Assembly: GCA_016169955.1 (NCBI GenBank)
Contig: JABJUM010000020.1
Span: 372,001 to 436,000, forward strand
Reading direction: 5' to 3'
Length of the DNA stretch: 64,000 nucleotides
DNA from: Phytophthora vignae f. sp. vignae
Taxonomy: Eukaryota; Oomycota; Peronosporomycetes; Peronosporales; Peronosporaceae
A model generated the notes under the pieces. The model had not been told where the DNA came from, did not search any database, and saw nothing but the letters and a program-made list of their open reading frames with translations. The position numbers and the translations under genes are program-made. Shown here in pieces: positions 1 to 12,100 of the stretch; position 1 is the stretch's first letter; the number at the start of each line of letters is the position of its first letter.

Positions 1-1680
1 GTGCTGCTGCTACTGCTGTCGGCGTCGTAGTCTTGCTCCAAATGCCATGAAGAACTCTTGCGTCTAGCTGTTGGTGATGCAGCCCGAGCTTGTGATTGTC
101 GAGGCTCTTGCGGGTACTCAGTTGGGTCTTGAGGCATATCACGCTGCGCAGCTATTGCGTTTTCATTGCGAACCAGCATCCACTCTGAGAAGAGCGAGTT
201 CTGCGCCTGGAGCGACGCGAGATCCTCTTGCAGCTCACGCACTTGCTGCTCCACTTGAGCCTTCTCTTCCTTGGCGCTCTCTAACCTCATTTTCCAGTCT
301 TTTTCACGGCCGAACTGTTCGTCCTTTAGGTTGCGTATCTGACGAAACAACGCTAGTTAGTTCACATGACCAAGAACTATGAGGGGCGGGACTTCACTTA
401 CAGTTTGAACCAGTGTTTCATTGTCCACCTCGGCATCTCGCAGCTGAAGCTTGAGGTCTTGACATTCCTGAGTCACAGCCGCTGATACCTCCAACCGGCG
501 AACAAGTGCTCGACTCCGTTGTTCCAGAGCAGCGTTCACTTCGCCTAGGGTGACCAACTGCTGCTCCAGTGTATCTCGCAACGCGCGGTCTTCCTGAGCT
601 TGATCGTGGATACGCTGCATGTTTTCTAGTTCGTTGGTGATGTCGTTCTGCGCCTGTCGTAAATCTGCTTCAAGCTGTCGTCGAGCTTCTTGAGCTGCGC
701 GCTGTGCATCGTCCTTGGCGCGGATCTCGTCCTCAAGCGCTTTAATCCGAACGCGATCGCGCTGAGACCGCTCTCGATACGTTTGGACTTCCTCCTCTTT
801 CCGCGACAGCTCCTCTTCGAGTTCTTCAATCGTGAGCTTGAGTGTTGACTGAATTTTATACACCTGCTCCTTATCCCAAGCGGACTGGTGCTTCGAGCTG
901 CCAGAACTCGCGTCCTGCTGCGATCGAGTGGTCGGTTGCGTCTGCTGTTGCGATTGAGTAGCTAGAAGTGCGCTCTTTTCGCGCTCGAGCTCCAGCGCTT
1001 TGGCCACGATACGCTCGTTCTTCTCTTTCTCAAGTCGCAACTCTCGCTTGAGCTTTTCTTGACTCTCTTTGAGCTCGCGAACGTACGCTTGAGTTTCGGC
1101 GCGGCAGGACGCGACAACGGGTGATGAATCTTTGTCTAGCAGCGCTTTAAGTCGACGAACTTCTCGTTCCGCAGCTTCACGAACTCTTGTCTCCTCCTAA
1201 CGAAAAGAACACGAACTTTCAGTGGGGTGAAGATCTCTACTTGGTCTCAGAGATGCTTCGTACCTTCACTTTCTCTGTGAGGGCGGCGAACTTCCGGCAC
1301 AACACACGCAACTGGGCTGTTGCCTCCGCTGGGGACAAGTTGGTCTTCAATCCAGCTTTCAGCAGAGCGGCGTTTGATGGCGACTTGCTCTTTACGACAG
1401 CTCCACGATTCTCCAAAAACGCGACCTGTGTGAGCAAATTAGTAGAGTAGATCAGCTTCGATCTTCCAATGTGGCCAAGGGCGTCCGCGACAGTACCGCT
1501 CCATCTACAAGTGAGCATGGTGTGTGAACATTAGTGCAACAGCGCAACATAGTCTTCATCTGCCACATTCCAGCGTACCTCGGGTCGAAACTTCGCTCTC
1601 TTTTTCCAGCTCAGATGCCGGATCCACGTGGCCAAGCTCTTGCTGCTTGTTCTCCATCGCTGAACACCAAGATCGCAATT
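1..1680 (-). CDS. Coiled-coil protein, partial (3' end beyond window)
   Basis: Minus-strand gene running off the left edge. Readable exons are 1..338, 402..1196 and 1264..about 1458, joined by introns 339..401 (GTAAGT...CAG, 63 nt) and 1197..1263 (GTACGA...TAG, 67 nt), both in phase. The protein is almost wholly charged heptad-like helix: Glu/Arg/Lys/Gln-rich from residue 1 of the second exon, with a Gln/Ser/Thr-rich break near genomic 900-960 and a Ser-rich stretch at 1-20. No catalytic motif is visible. The 5' end is uncertain: one or more short exons probably lie between 1459 and about 1680, where a Lys/Glu-rich stretch reads in one frame, but I could not fix the junctions. A cytoskeletal or centrosomal scaffold is the usual meaning of such a protein; that is inference only. 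The real start codon was not identified. Confidence 0.6.
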
Positions 1681-2310
1681 TGCGTAGGTAGAATGGATCG
1701 CTATGCTTGCAGCGTGGCCTCGTCGCGGTGTGGTCGAGTGAACAGATCGTCGAGATAAATTCACAACGGATAACCCCCGCGAATGCGAACCGGTAGCGGT
1801 CCGAGTGCCATGAGCTAGTGCGGAGAAAGTCTCGAAGGGATCCCAAAAAAAAAGGTAAGGGGTAACAGCCCGATATGTAGTCAGCAGCAATATGAGAGTA
1901 CATTTGTTGTCAGCAACACGATGAGAGGACATTGGACGACACTCGGTGAGCTATTGCCTATATCAGAGCTGGTTCCTGTAGACTAATGTCAAATTTGAAA
2001 AAAATGATGTGCACATCGGAGATCATGGCGTCAGCGAAGGTATCTGCGTGTTGATGCATCTACAGTAGCCTTCAGGGATGGCGGACGATAGCACTCGCAT
2101 AGATGTTGCACAGTACGTATGCAGCAGCAACCCCGGAGAAGGTTTGCACGCTGTCCACCTGCACCAGTATCTTTTGAAGAGCACTTTAACATGCACCAAG
2201 ATGACAAGAGTGAACGAACCAGTATGTAAAACAGTTGAAATCGAAAGCTTTGTTCGAGCGATACATACACGTCTACTACCCTGCTACCCTCCTATCAGTT
2301 AATGCACAAT
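1681..2310. other. Intergenic, promoter side of the coiled-coil gene
   Basis: About 0.6 kb between the 5' side of the minus-strand coiled-coil gene and the 3' end of the glutamate dehydrogenase gene. Short ORFs on both strands look random. It should contain the coiled-coil gene's promoter and the dehydrogenase 3' UTR, but no specific site was recognised. Confidence 0.4.
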
Positions 2311-3789
2311 TTAGTTGGGGGTGTCCATGCCGGCGCGAACGCCACCGCGAGCAATGAGGTCGGCGATGTCGTCCTTGTTCGCCAGCTGCGAAGAGCGCAC
2401 GTCCTGCACGAGGCGCTGCACCTTCTTCTCCTGCTTGAGGTACTGCAGAGCCATCTCGCCCAGGTTGCCCTCCGGCAGCGCCTCCGTGAACTGCAGGCCC
2501 TCGCGGTACACAATCTTGCTGGCCAGGCTCGAGGCCACGATCGAGCGGATGTAGGCGAGCGGCACGTTCTGGTGCACGCGGTGCAGCGCCAGCTCGCGGA
2601 GCTTGGGCGGCAGGTGCTCCTCGATGAGCGTGAAGAGGATCTGCTGGTCCTCCTCGCACACGTTGTCGAAGTGGGCCAGGACGGCGTCGTGCACGCGGGT
2701 GATGGCGCGACTGATGCGCTCACTGGCAGGCGGCAGGGCCGACGACGGGTCCTTCTTGTACTCGCGGAAGAGCAGCTGGGCTTCCACGCGGGCCAGCGCG
2801 CGCAGCTTGTCGACGACCTCAACAACGAGCTCGTCCTTGACGTCGAGGAACTCGTCGGTCTCGAGCAGCATGCTGGCCACGATCTCGTACGACGAGCACA
2901 CGACACCGCACTTGTTGGCCGAACTGTCCTTGACGATGACCACACCGGCGTTGTCGAACAGCAGCTGACGCGCCTCGGGCGTGATGAACAAGTTGGCGCC
3001 CTCCACGATCAGGCTCGACGACGGCTTTCCGTCCGCGTCGAGGTAGTCGCGCCAGTTGTGCTCGTTGATGGTGTTGGGACGGCCACCAGCGGGGATGAAC
3101 AGGTCGCTCTTGACGCGGTTGTGCATCGAGTTACGAGCGCGGATGCCCTCGGCCGTGTTGATGTCGTGCTTGAGGCCCGTCGCCGCCGAGATCTTGGAGG
3201 CGTCGAAGCTGGACAGCGGCAGCGACTCGTCCACAAGACGCAGCAGCTCGCCCATGTCGAGACCCTGCGGGTCCTCGACGACACCCGTGCCGTCGCAAAT
3301 GCCGACAACGCGCAGGTTCGTGCCGTACTCGCGGTGCAGGATCTTGATCACGTTGCCGGCAACGTCACCGTCAGTGCCACCCGTGATCTTGACCGTGAAG
3401 GGCTGCTTGGTGGGGTCGATGTTCTGCGAGCGCAGGGCGACGTCGGCGAAGACGGCCACACCCTCACTGGTGACACCGTACACCTTGTGGTTGAAACCGG
3501 CGTCGGGCTTGGAGCTGATGAAGGCGCGCGGCACCGGGTAGCCACGGTCCGCGGCACGGTTCGTCATCCACGTGATGTCCTCGGGGATGATGTTCTCATC
3601 CGGGCCAAGGTAGATCAGCTCGTCCTGGCCGTAGTAGTCCACGACCTTCTCCTTCACAGCCTCGTCGGTGGTGTTGAGGTCGAGCAGCGCATCCGAGAAG
3701 GCCTTGACGCTCTTGCGGATAATGAAGTCACGCGGGGCGACATCGCCAACCGGACCCACAATGGGGTCGCACAGAACGACAGCCTTGGA

Positions 3790-3828
<39 letters not shown>

Positions 3829-5490
3829 GAACGCGAGGTTGTACGCCTCGTTGTACTGGCGAGCGCTCTCAAGGGCGTGAGCGTCCGTGGAGCTGGGGTA
3901 AACCATGCGGAGACCACCGCGAGCAATGTCACGGAAGCGGACGTGAAAGCCCTTGAAGCGACGGCCGTAGATGAAGAAGACGCCGAACGGAGTGTCCTTG
4001 CCCACGGTGCCGTAGCCCATGACCTTGGGGTCCATGCGGAGCGACAGAGCGTAGCGCTCGCGCACGAACTTGTTGGTGCGGAGCGTGCCGCGGACGGCGT
4101 CGGCCATGCTGTTGAGCAGCACGATGGCGTCCTCCTGCTCCACGTTGCGGCGGACGTCGGCCTTGATCTCGTCCACAATGGCGTCCTGCTCGGCGTCGGT
4201 CAGAGCCTGCTGCTGCGGGTCGAACTTCCTCAGGAAGAAGTCCGAGATTCGCGAAGCGAACGGCAGGTGCTGCTCGTGCTCGAGCGTCTCCATGATGCGG
4301 GTCAGCGAGTACGCGAACGGATCCTTCTTTGCCAGGACACCGTGCAGCATGTTGCCGTAGGCGTAGATGAGCTCGGCGCGCGAGATGCCAAGGTCGGGGT
4401 GCTGCAGCGTCAGGTGCACGGGTCGGTCGTCCACCCACTTGAGGTACTTGAGGTTGCCCGAGATCTTGGACCATTCGAACTCGAAGTTGTCGGCCAGGGC
4501 CTGCTCGCTGGGCTGCACCAGGATGCGGATCATGGCCACGTGGCCGTCACCGTTGTTGCTCTCGGGGTCCTTAACCACGTCAAGGTGAGCGCGCACCACG
4601 TTGAGGTTGCACAGACCTAGGTAGGTTGCGGCCTTCTGCATGAAGCTCTTGGGGATGACGTTGGCGGCCGCAATGGTCAGCATGGTCTGCGGGACGCCGG
4701 TCGCGGCGTACTTGTTCTCCTCGTTGCGGTTCTCCCAGTTGTGCTCGACGTCGACGGACACGCCCTCGGTGCCGCGCACGCGCTGGAACAGCTCGATCTG
4801 CTTGGCGAGACGGCGGGGGTTGCTGAACTGCACGTAGTTGGTGTTGCTCTGGTTGAGGAAGGCATCGACGGCCTCGGGCTCGAAGTGCGGGCCGGCCTCC
4901 GGGTAGCACGCGTTGCCGGCGTACTTGCCGGCCTGGATGTCGGCGCAGAACTGCTGGATGGCGGCGCGAGCCTGCTTCTCGTCCTCGGTCTTGTTCAGGA
5001 AGGGCTCCTGCTGGCCGAAGCGGAAGATGTCGAGGCCGAGCGAGTCGTCCAGGGCTGTGAAGATCTTGACACGGGCCAGCGTGGCGCCGTCCACCGTCTG
5101 CGGGAGCTGGTCCAGCACGTTGGCCAGACGTCCGGGGAAGTTGGCACCCGAACGGAAGTGCGAGAAGACGGTCTGGTCGGGCGAGCGCAGCAGCACCTCG
5201 GGCTGCTCAGCGCCGAGCAGCGCCGTGATGGCGTTCAGGTGCTGCATGCGGTCCTCCTCGTGCACGGAGCGGAAGTACGAGGGCGGCATGTTCTCGAGGA
5301 ACCACGGCACCGTGTTGCTGGCCGCGTCCTTCTGGAACTTGTCGAGCGCGCGCAGCATCTCCTCCTCGCAGACCTCGACGTCCACGTCGCTCTGCGCCGA
5401 GAAGGCTCGGGCCAGCGCCGACTGCACCGGGCGGGTGTGTGCGGCCGACTGTGCGCGGCGCAGAGCTCGGAGCTGGGAAACTTGCATCAT
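2311..5490 (-). CDS. NAD-specific glutamate dehydrogenase, mitochondrial
   Basis: Intact single-exon ORF of 1059 residues. It matches the large (about 115 kDa) NAD-dependent GDH class of fungi and oomycetes, which oxidatively deaminates glutamate to 2-oxoglutarate and ammonium with NAD+. The first about 30 residues are Arg/Ala/Ser-rich without acids, as in a mitochondrial presequence. The dehydrogenase core lies in the C-terminal half: a substrate-lysine region reading PEGGSKAVVL near residue 575, a glycine-rich nucleotide-binding stretch GGTDGDVAGN near 705, and the conserved VEGANLFITPEAR block near 835. The start is the first of two adjacent ATGs (5490 and 5487). Codon use is strongly GC-ending, which produces a 772-codon antisense open frame that is only a shadow. 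It is transcribed divergently from the MORN-protein gene, with about 0.7 kb between the start codons. Class assignment is firm. Organelle targeting is inference from composition. Confidence 0.93.
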
Positions 5491-6207
5491 ATTATCGACG
5501 ACGGGGCCGGCTTCCTTCTGCTTGGACTGGGGCAGGCGCTTGTGGCGGACGGAGCGGAATGTGGAATGAGCGGTTTAACGCGCGCGGGCGTCTGTAGCTC
5601 CTTGGAGCAGCTTGGCCCCCCCTCCCCTCCGCCCTCTGATACATGTACGGCTCGCCTGCAAGAACTGCAAGTTCGGCGGTCCCAAGCCAAATCGCGCGCA
5701 CCTGTGACGTGGCAGGCAGATCGGGTCTTTGTCCACCAGAGACAGACGAAAATGCACCGGAAATCCGCTGACAACTTGAACACGAAACCTGTGCTGCACA
5801 TCCGGCGGCGGCGACCAAGTCCGCCCGCCGTGGGCCTTGAAGACGCTGGGCACGCGTGCGTGTACACCTGTACATGTGCGTGGTTGACGCGGGGCTGGTG
5901 GCACTCGTGGGTGAGTGTATTGCAATCGGCGTTCGACATGGGGCAGACTCTCGAGCCACGCGCGACTCGCTAATCGCAACACAACGAAGACTGAAGGCCC
6001 CACCTCACAATCGCGCTCGGCGTGCTTTAACACACGCGCCTGCGGTTGAACTAGGCTTGAACCTGCGCGCGCTTCAACCACGTGTTGTGTTGCGCAAAAG
6101 CTGCTTGGTGCCGGCGAGCGTCGCTTCGCCAGCAAAACCATGCGAAGCGGCGAGGATTCGCGGTCGAGTGCCCCCCGCTTGAACGCGGCGCCTGCACGTC
6201 AGTACAG
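5491..6207. promoter_or_regulatory. Divergent intergenic region, GDH / MORN protein
   Basis: About 0.7 kb separating two divergent start codons (5490 minus, 6208 plus). It must hold both promoters. It is GC-rich, with a C-run at 5616-5630. I see no convincing TATA box and no clear oomycete initiator match, so individual sites are not called. An in-frame upstream ATG at 6082 would extend the MORN protein by 42 residues. Confidence 0.4.
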
Positions 6208-7971
6208 ATGGCAGAGCGCAGCGACGCCGCCGCTCTGCGAGCTCTCGGCCAGGCTGCGTCAGGAGCTCTGCCTGCAGACCAGTCCCTGCGCGCGCCGGCG
6301 GCAACTGCAACTGCAAGTGGAGGCTCGGGATCTGCGGAGCCGCCGGCAAGTGGCGTGTTGAAGCTGGCGCCCAGAGATTCGATCGCCGGCGCTGTTGATG
6401 CTGTTGCCGTTCCTGTTGTTGTTGCTGCCGGCGCGGCTGCCGAAGCGGAACCAAATCCGTCGGGCAGGTTGAGTATCCGCGATCCAGACGCGTTCCCGTC
6501 CGCGTACGGCGAAGTAGGACTGACCGCGCTGCGTCTGGAACTCGACCGAGTCCGTCGGACGCTCGAGGAGGACGACAATGAGCTGGAAGTCGATGGTGCA
6601 ACTACCGCAGACGACGTTCATGAAGCTGCGTCTACTGACGCTGCACCTTCGGACGACAGCAATTTCTCATACGACACCGAGTTCCGCGCCTTTGCATTCG
6701 GCGGCGGGATCTACCGGGGACAGGCTCGACTGCAAGGCCGGTCGGAGCAAAGCGAATGGGAGCCGCATGGCCTCGGCGTGCTGACAACTTCGTCGGGTCA
6801 CATGTACTGCGGGCAATGGCTCAACGGAAATCAAGTGGGTCTCGGAACGCGCTACGACCCCGCTCTGCACTATGAAGGCGACGTCGGTGCGGCGGGAAGC
6901 TCTGGGACGCTATCGGTGGCTGCCACAACATGTAGAACTCGCCATGGGGTGGGGCTCTACACTTTCGGGGCTCTCTTCATCGGTTGCTGGGGGTCAGCAA
7001 CGACCTTATCATTGCCTGGCACCCTCCGTCCACGGGGTCTCGGTAGCCTCCAATCTTCAGCGGATACTCTCGCTGTAGACGGATGGTGCCACGGTCTCCG
7101 ATGTGCGCATCAATGCCCATCCGAGATGGACCCTTCCAGCTTCAGATTATCCGCGGGTATCCATCTTCTCGATCAACCGCTGCGTGGTCTGCTGGTTGCG
7201 GACGAGAAGCTGCAGTTCTGGCGAAGGCGATCTCTAACTCGAGCACTGAGTGCGTGGTCTCGGCTGTGCTGCGAGTTCAACATCACCCAAGCGAGACGCA
7301 GTCGTTTGACCGCTTTGAAAACACAAGCACAAGCTCGAGCGGCCGAGCAGCGAGCGATCAACGACGAAATTGACCGGCAGAAAGCTACGAACAGTGAAAG
7401 CGCAAAGGAGCTGTTGGCTCTGCTAGCCAAGTCTCGAGAAGCTCAGGAGCAGCGTAGCCAGCGACGACAGCTGTATGCGCAGCGACTTGCCAGCACCATC
7501 AAGCAGCGCGATCTCGCTCAAGCCTGTGTGGCCAAGCAGCAGAGTGCGGTGGAGACGTTGGAGCGCGAGCTGCAAGAGATCGAGGAGCTGTTGACAGAAG
7601 CTCGGCAGGCTCAAGAAGACTGCGCGCAATACGCTCGCGAGCTGCATGTGCTCAAACGGCAGGTCCAGAACGCGTCCGTCAAGATTAATGCTGTTCGGTT
7701 CAATCAGCAGCGCAATGCGGAGTCTCTTGGAAGCACGAGGCAAGACCAGGCGCTTCAACCGACCTTGTCCCAGCGCAGTGTGCCCCCGACACCAATGAAG
7801 AAGACCCCTCGACTGCGCGAAGACGCCGCAGACAACAACGCGATGCCGCGTAGCCGAAATGAGAGCAGCGTTGCACTGGGTCCGCAGTTTGTGTGTGACG
7901 TTCCGGGTTGCACGTGTGGCATCCCGCGCGACGTGTTCCTCCGCGTTGGTGCTGCGCTGAATGACGAGTAA
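6208..7971 (+). CDS. MORN-repeat / coiled-coil protein
   Basis: Intact ORF, 587 residues from the ATG at 6208. An in-frame ATG at 6082 would add a Cys/Arg-rich leader that looks like untranslated sequence. Residues about 1-150 are Ala-rich and low-complexity. About 155-290 contain diverged MORN units with the pattern HGxGxxxxxxGxxYxGxW (for example HGLGVLTTSSGHMYCGQW). About 335-510 form a long Glu/Gln/Arg coiled coil. The C-terminus holds a compact Cys cluster (CDVPGCTCGIP). MORN repeats usually bind membranes or act as rulers in cytoskeletal and flagellar structures, so a scaffold role is likely. I do not recognise a specific orthologue. Confidence 0.7.
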   Translation: MAERSDAAALRALGQAASGALPADQSLRAPAATATASGGSGSAEPPASGVLKLAPRDSIAGAVDAVAVPVVVAAGAAAEAEPNPSGRLSIRDPDAFPSAYGEVGLTALRLELDRVRRTLEEDDNELEVDGATTADDVHEAASTDAAPSDDSNFSYDTEFRAFAFGGGIYRGQARLQGRSEQSEWEPHGLGVLTTSSGHMYCGQWLNGNQVGLGTRYDPALHYEGDVGAAGSSGTLSVAATTCRTRHGVGLYTFGALFIGCWGSATTLSLPGTLRPRGLGSLQSSADTLAVDGWCHGLRCAHQCPSEMDPSSFRLSAGIHLLDQPLRGLLVADEKLQFWRRRSLTRALSAWSRLCCEFNITQARRSRLTALKTQAQARAAEQRAINDEIDRQKATNSESAKELLALLAKSREAQEQRSQRRQLYAQRLASTIKQRDLAQACVAKQQSAVETLERELQEIEELLTEARQAQEDCAQYARELHVLKRQVQNASVKINAVRFNQQRNAESLGSTRQDQALQPTLSQRSVPPTPMKKTPRLREDAADNNAMPRSRNESSVALGPQFVCDVPGCTCGIPRDVFLRVGAALNDE

Positions 7972-8104
7972 ATCTCAACCCAAATTATAGGGAGGGGCAT
8001 GGGGTAAGCTAGGGGTCAAGGCTACGGGTCTGGTAAAGTTTAGGGGGTTGTAGCAAACTTTTAATGTAAATTTCGATATTCGTACCCCCATTCTACGCAC
8101 AATA
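7972..8104. other. Short intergenic spacer
   Basis: 133 bp between the MORN-protein stop codon and the USE1-like start codon, both genes on the plus strand. It must hold the upstream gene's terminator and the downstream promoter, which shows how compact this block is. No element was recognised. Confidence 0.4.
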
Positions 8105-9035
8105 ATGCCATCAGCTGTTGCTGCGATGGAGGCGGTGGATTGCCGCCGCTTCCTCGCGGCCTGGACGCGATACCAAGCCAGCAAGGAGCACCCTGTAGAT
8201 GCCGACATCATAGATCAGGTACCCACGCATCCTGCCACGTTCTCACTCTCTCCTCTCCGCCTATAACACTCTCAACGTTCGTGCTTACGTGTCCAAACAG
8301 TATCAGCACTTGGGGCTGCACTTCCAGCAGCTCATCCAGAACAGCGACGACTTGAAGGCCCTGGGACCGGAGCTTGCCCCCGTGTTGGACGCCATCGCCA
8401 CACTTAAGAGAGAGTTGGAGGAGGACGATGCCAAACCCGTGCGAATTCCACGAGCTGCCGAGATCGTCAAGATGAGGGAGGAACGCGCCCGTGCTGCCAA
8501 GGTGCAGACTGACCCCGAGGCTCCCGTGGATGTCCAAGAGAGACTGTCACCCCTCAGTGAGGAGGTCAAGGAGGCAGCTGTGGGTGCGACGCCGGAGCTG
8601 CGCTCAGACCTGACGGCGGACGACTTCAAGGCGATGCTCGAGATGGCCACCCCACAGGAGGAGAAGCTGTCCACCAAGGCCATCAGGAAGAGGCTGGGCC
8701 TTGTGGATCGCGCTGGGGCGCAGGCAAGCGCGTCTGAGACTGTGGCGCGTGAAGAGCAGGAGTCGATTCAGTCGGAGATGATGTCCCTGGCCAAGCAACT
8801 CAAGGACCGGACGCAGACGATCAACCAGTCGCTGGCCGAAGATGTGAAGATCCTGGACGCCGTGGGGCAGAGCGCCGAGTCGAACACGGCTTTGCTTGAC
8901 CGTGAGAACGCCAAGCTGAAGGAGCAACTGGCGTCCAGTATTGGCTTCTGGACATCGCTGTGGCTGGTGGCTATGCTGGTTATCGTGTTTATCGTCACGT
9001 ATTTTTACATGAAGCTCTTCTCGCGGAGATGGTAG
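8105..9035 (+). CDS. USE1: USE1-like vesicle-transport SNARE
   Basis: Two exons, 8105..8218 and 8301..9035, with an 82-nt GTACCC...CAG intron joined in phase 0; 282 residues. The layout is that of the Use1/p31 SNARE family, which acts with syntaxin-18/Ufe1 and Sec20 in Golgi-to-ER retrograde fusion. There is an N-terminal helical domain, a charged linker (residues about 75-160), a SNARE-like heptad region from about 190 to 250 (SEMMSLAKQLKDRTQTINQS), and one C-terminal membrane anchor (WLVAMLVIVFIVTYFYM) followed by a short basic tail. The first exon supplies the start (MPSAVAAMEAVDC); a second ATG in the same frame lies at codon 8. Orthology rests on recalled similarity to the anchor and SNARE region, which is good but not tested here. 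Confidence 0.8.
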
Positions 9036-9121
9036 AGCTGTCGGAAGTTGAAACGAGAGCGATCTGCTAAGCTTAACACAAAATGCAGTGGATTGCTTGG
9101 CTCTATTCGATATGCTTTACC

Positions 9122-12100
9122 TCAGCTTTCGTAATGAACTAAGGGAGTATACGCAGCATCGTACCAATCGCGGGTGGTGTGTAGGCCGCGCCAACCGCGC
9201 AGTGGCCGCTCGCTGGCGTATTGTGCAATGCAACGCAGCGCCACCTCCTTCTCCAGATACTTGATCAGCACACCACCGACCGCCACCAAGAGGATTTCGT
9301 CGTGAATGTACGCCAAGAATGCCAGCCCACAGATAAAGGCTACAACTTGGTTCACGATCGAACTGGTATTCCACACGGCGAACAGCTTGCCGCAAAAAAT
9401 ACTCTTCCTCGTGACAAATACCAAGCCAAGTAGTGGTGAACCAGCGATCGCTGCAGGTAAAATACCTAAAACAGACCACAGCGCTGTCTGTACTCGACAA
9501 AAAGACATACCAAAAACACAATTACAAACGCACACACAACATTAGAATAATCAAAAGGGTGTATCTTCGATTGCTTCGGAGCGCGTACCCGAGAGCAGCC
9601 CGAGTCCTTAGCAGTTGGATCGCGAATTTGAACACAATAATACTCCACCATGATCCAAAAGGCAACACCCATGTCGGCAATTAGCAGCAGTACCATAGTC
9701 ACAGACAGCAACCAGCGAGCAGGAAGCCTCGGCCGCGGCAGATTTCGCAAGCGGAAAAGAGGGTATACAGGCTGCCAAAGCACCATCAGCCACCGTTTTG
9801 CCGTATCATTTGTGCACACAAACTCTAGCAGTGCCCTTGCGCGGCGTGCGTTGGAGCCACTCAACGGTTTCTTGAGTGGCGTCAGACTGTCGCTGTCGTC
9901 GCTCAAGTCGTCACCGTAGTTTCCAAGCGATTGACGCTCAGGCTGTGCAAAAAGCGCCTCCATTCTAATCTGCGAGTATCGGAAGTCGGCGGATCTAGGA
10001 TCAGTTTCAGCCTTTACCTTGTCATTCGCTTCAGATGCCAACTCCGCTGGTGTAGCTGACGCACTGTCACGCACATCACTCATTGTTGCTGGTGAAGCTT
10101 CTGGTGAGTTCAATCGGGATACCAGGAAAGCCAGCTTGAATGCTTCTTGCGGGTACAGTGCGAATGTCGTATCCACATTTTCGACCGTGAATGGCTCAAA
10201 GCAACTCTCATTTCCGTCAGCAGCAACAGCGTCACCAATTGAAAACGTCCCAAACGCCACAGCAAATCCGTCTTTTACGTGCTTCTCGTTGAAAGTATCT
10301 ACCAGCGCAATAATGTCACGAGAAACCTCGGCCGCCTCGTGTACACGGCGAACAGTCGACGAAGACTGAGGTAGAACGCGCAGCTTTTGGTTGATGTCAG
10401 CCACAAAATCGATCCAGAAGTTGTGCTCCAGTAGTTCCAATCGCGAAGGTATAGCTCGCACGATGATGTCGTTCGTGTCAAGATGATATGGTCTGAAAAA
10501 CGATCCACTCCCGCCAACCACGAGCACCAAGTCCTCGTGACTCACTGCTTGCATTGCAACCAAGTTTGAGGACGATGAAGAATTGGACTGCGATATCAGC
10601 ACGTCAAAGTATCCAAGAGAAAAGTCAGAGCTGAAGCCGACTTTTAACTGTGTACCGTGCACCCGAAAGTTCATATCACGAAAGAAACGCCCGCCGTAGT
10701 GCACGATATACTTGGAAAGCTTCACCACACGGTGCAATTGGCGACGGCGCATGAAAAGGGTGCTCACAGGAGGCATGGTGACAAGCAGCAAGCGGTAGAT
10801 CCATGCTTCCCAGCCTGCCGGGTCCCACTCCACCAATTTGTTGCATGTCGAAGCAAAACTTGCGTACGTGCCTTCCTCGACGATGTCGCGCAAACTCGCC
10901 GGCAGGAAATACGGGTTCAGTCGCCACGCACTCTTTAGATGGTTGTCTCCGGCCAGATATAATCGCGCAACATGAGCAATTAAATCTTGGTCGGTGAGCC
11001 GAGGAGTTAGTGTCCGCGTTAACGTTTCCAGTGAGAGCTCGTCGCGAAGCCTTTGTGCCTTGTACTCAGCGTAACGACGCAGCTCGGACCTAGAGCTTCG
11101 ATAGGAAAGGAACCCCCAGCCACCGAAGATAAGCCCCATAGCGCTAAATACCAAAATCACAAAGCCTATTGGCCCACCAATGGGCTTCACCAAGCGCTCG
11201 AAGGGTGTCAAGCAATCCAGTCCGTTGCGGCCTTTGAAGCAGGCGTAAGAACAGTTCCCGCGCATATTGAACTCCGAGTGAACTGGCTTAGTCTTGCAGA
11301 CAGCGCACACGGTAGCACCAGCTTTACCTGTGGTCTCTCCGATACCACAAATGGTGCAATTGCTACTACCAGATGACGTTGAAATAGTTCCCACCGGGCA
11401 AGCAGAACATGCACTGCTGCCTGCCAAGGCAGCAAATGACCCTGGTGGACATAGCTCACACTTCTTCAGCCCCGTCTTCGCGCTAAATGATCCTAGCGGA
11501 CATGGTTGGCACTCTTTCTTACCAAAATCCGGGTTAAAGTGACCGATTGGACAGGCATCGCAGGTTGCAGCGCCAGCATGGCTCGAACAAGTTCCGGGGT
11601 CACAAGGTGAACACTTCGAAAAGCGACCTGGGCTGTGACTGCCCTCCGGGCACGGCAAGCAAAACACACCTCCACGACCTGGACTACAATTCGCCCCAAC
11701 CATCACACCAGCGCCTCCATTCTCGCCCCCTGTGCTTTCACCGCCATCCACGGAAATGCGGCCTCCGTCTTTAATAAATTGTTCACCATTTCCTCCAGCT
11801 TTCTTGTCGAGATATGTGATTCGGATTATTCCTCCCCCGCCGCCTCCCCCGATTTTCCCCGCCTCTCCAGGAAGCAAGTTCGGATCCCAAATTGATGTTT
11901 GGTTCGCTGTTTCGTCGACATTCGGGAGCAGAGCAGGTGTCGATGCTGCTCCTCCGGATAAATCAATCGCACCACCGCCTGAGATGTTAGCGATGAAAAG
12001 TGTTAATGCTCCACCTGATCCACCACCGCCACCCATCGAGCCAACCCCTCCTTGTGCTAATATTGACGCCGTCTTAGCTACAACGAGATTCTTGGATCCG

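Noticed and set aside
2302..4620. 772-codon open frame on the plus strand
   Set aside because: It is the exact antisense of the glutamate dehydrogenase gene, with Val/Leu/Ala/Asp-rich composition produced by GC-ending codons on the other strand. No domain is visible.
4741..5973. 410-codon plus-strand frame across the GDH 5' end
   Set aside because: Antisense shadow extending into GC-rich promoter DNA, with no recognisable domain.
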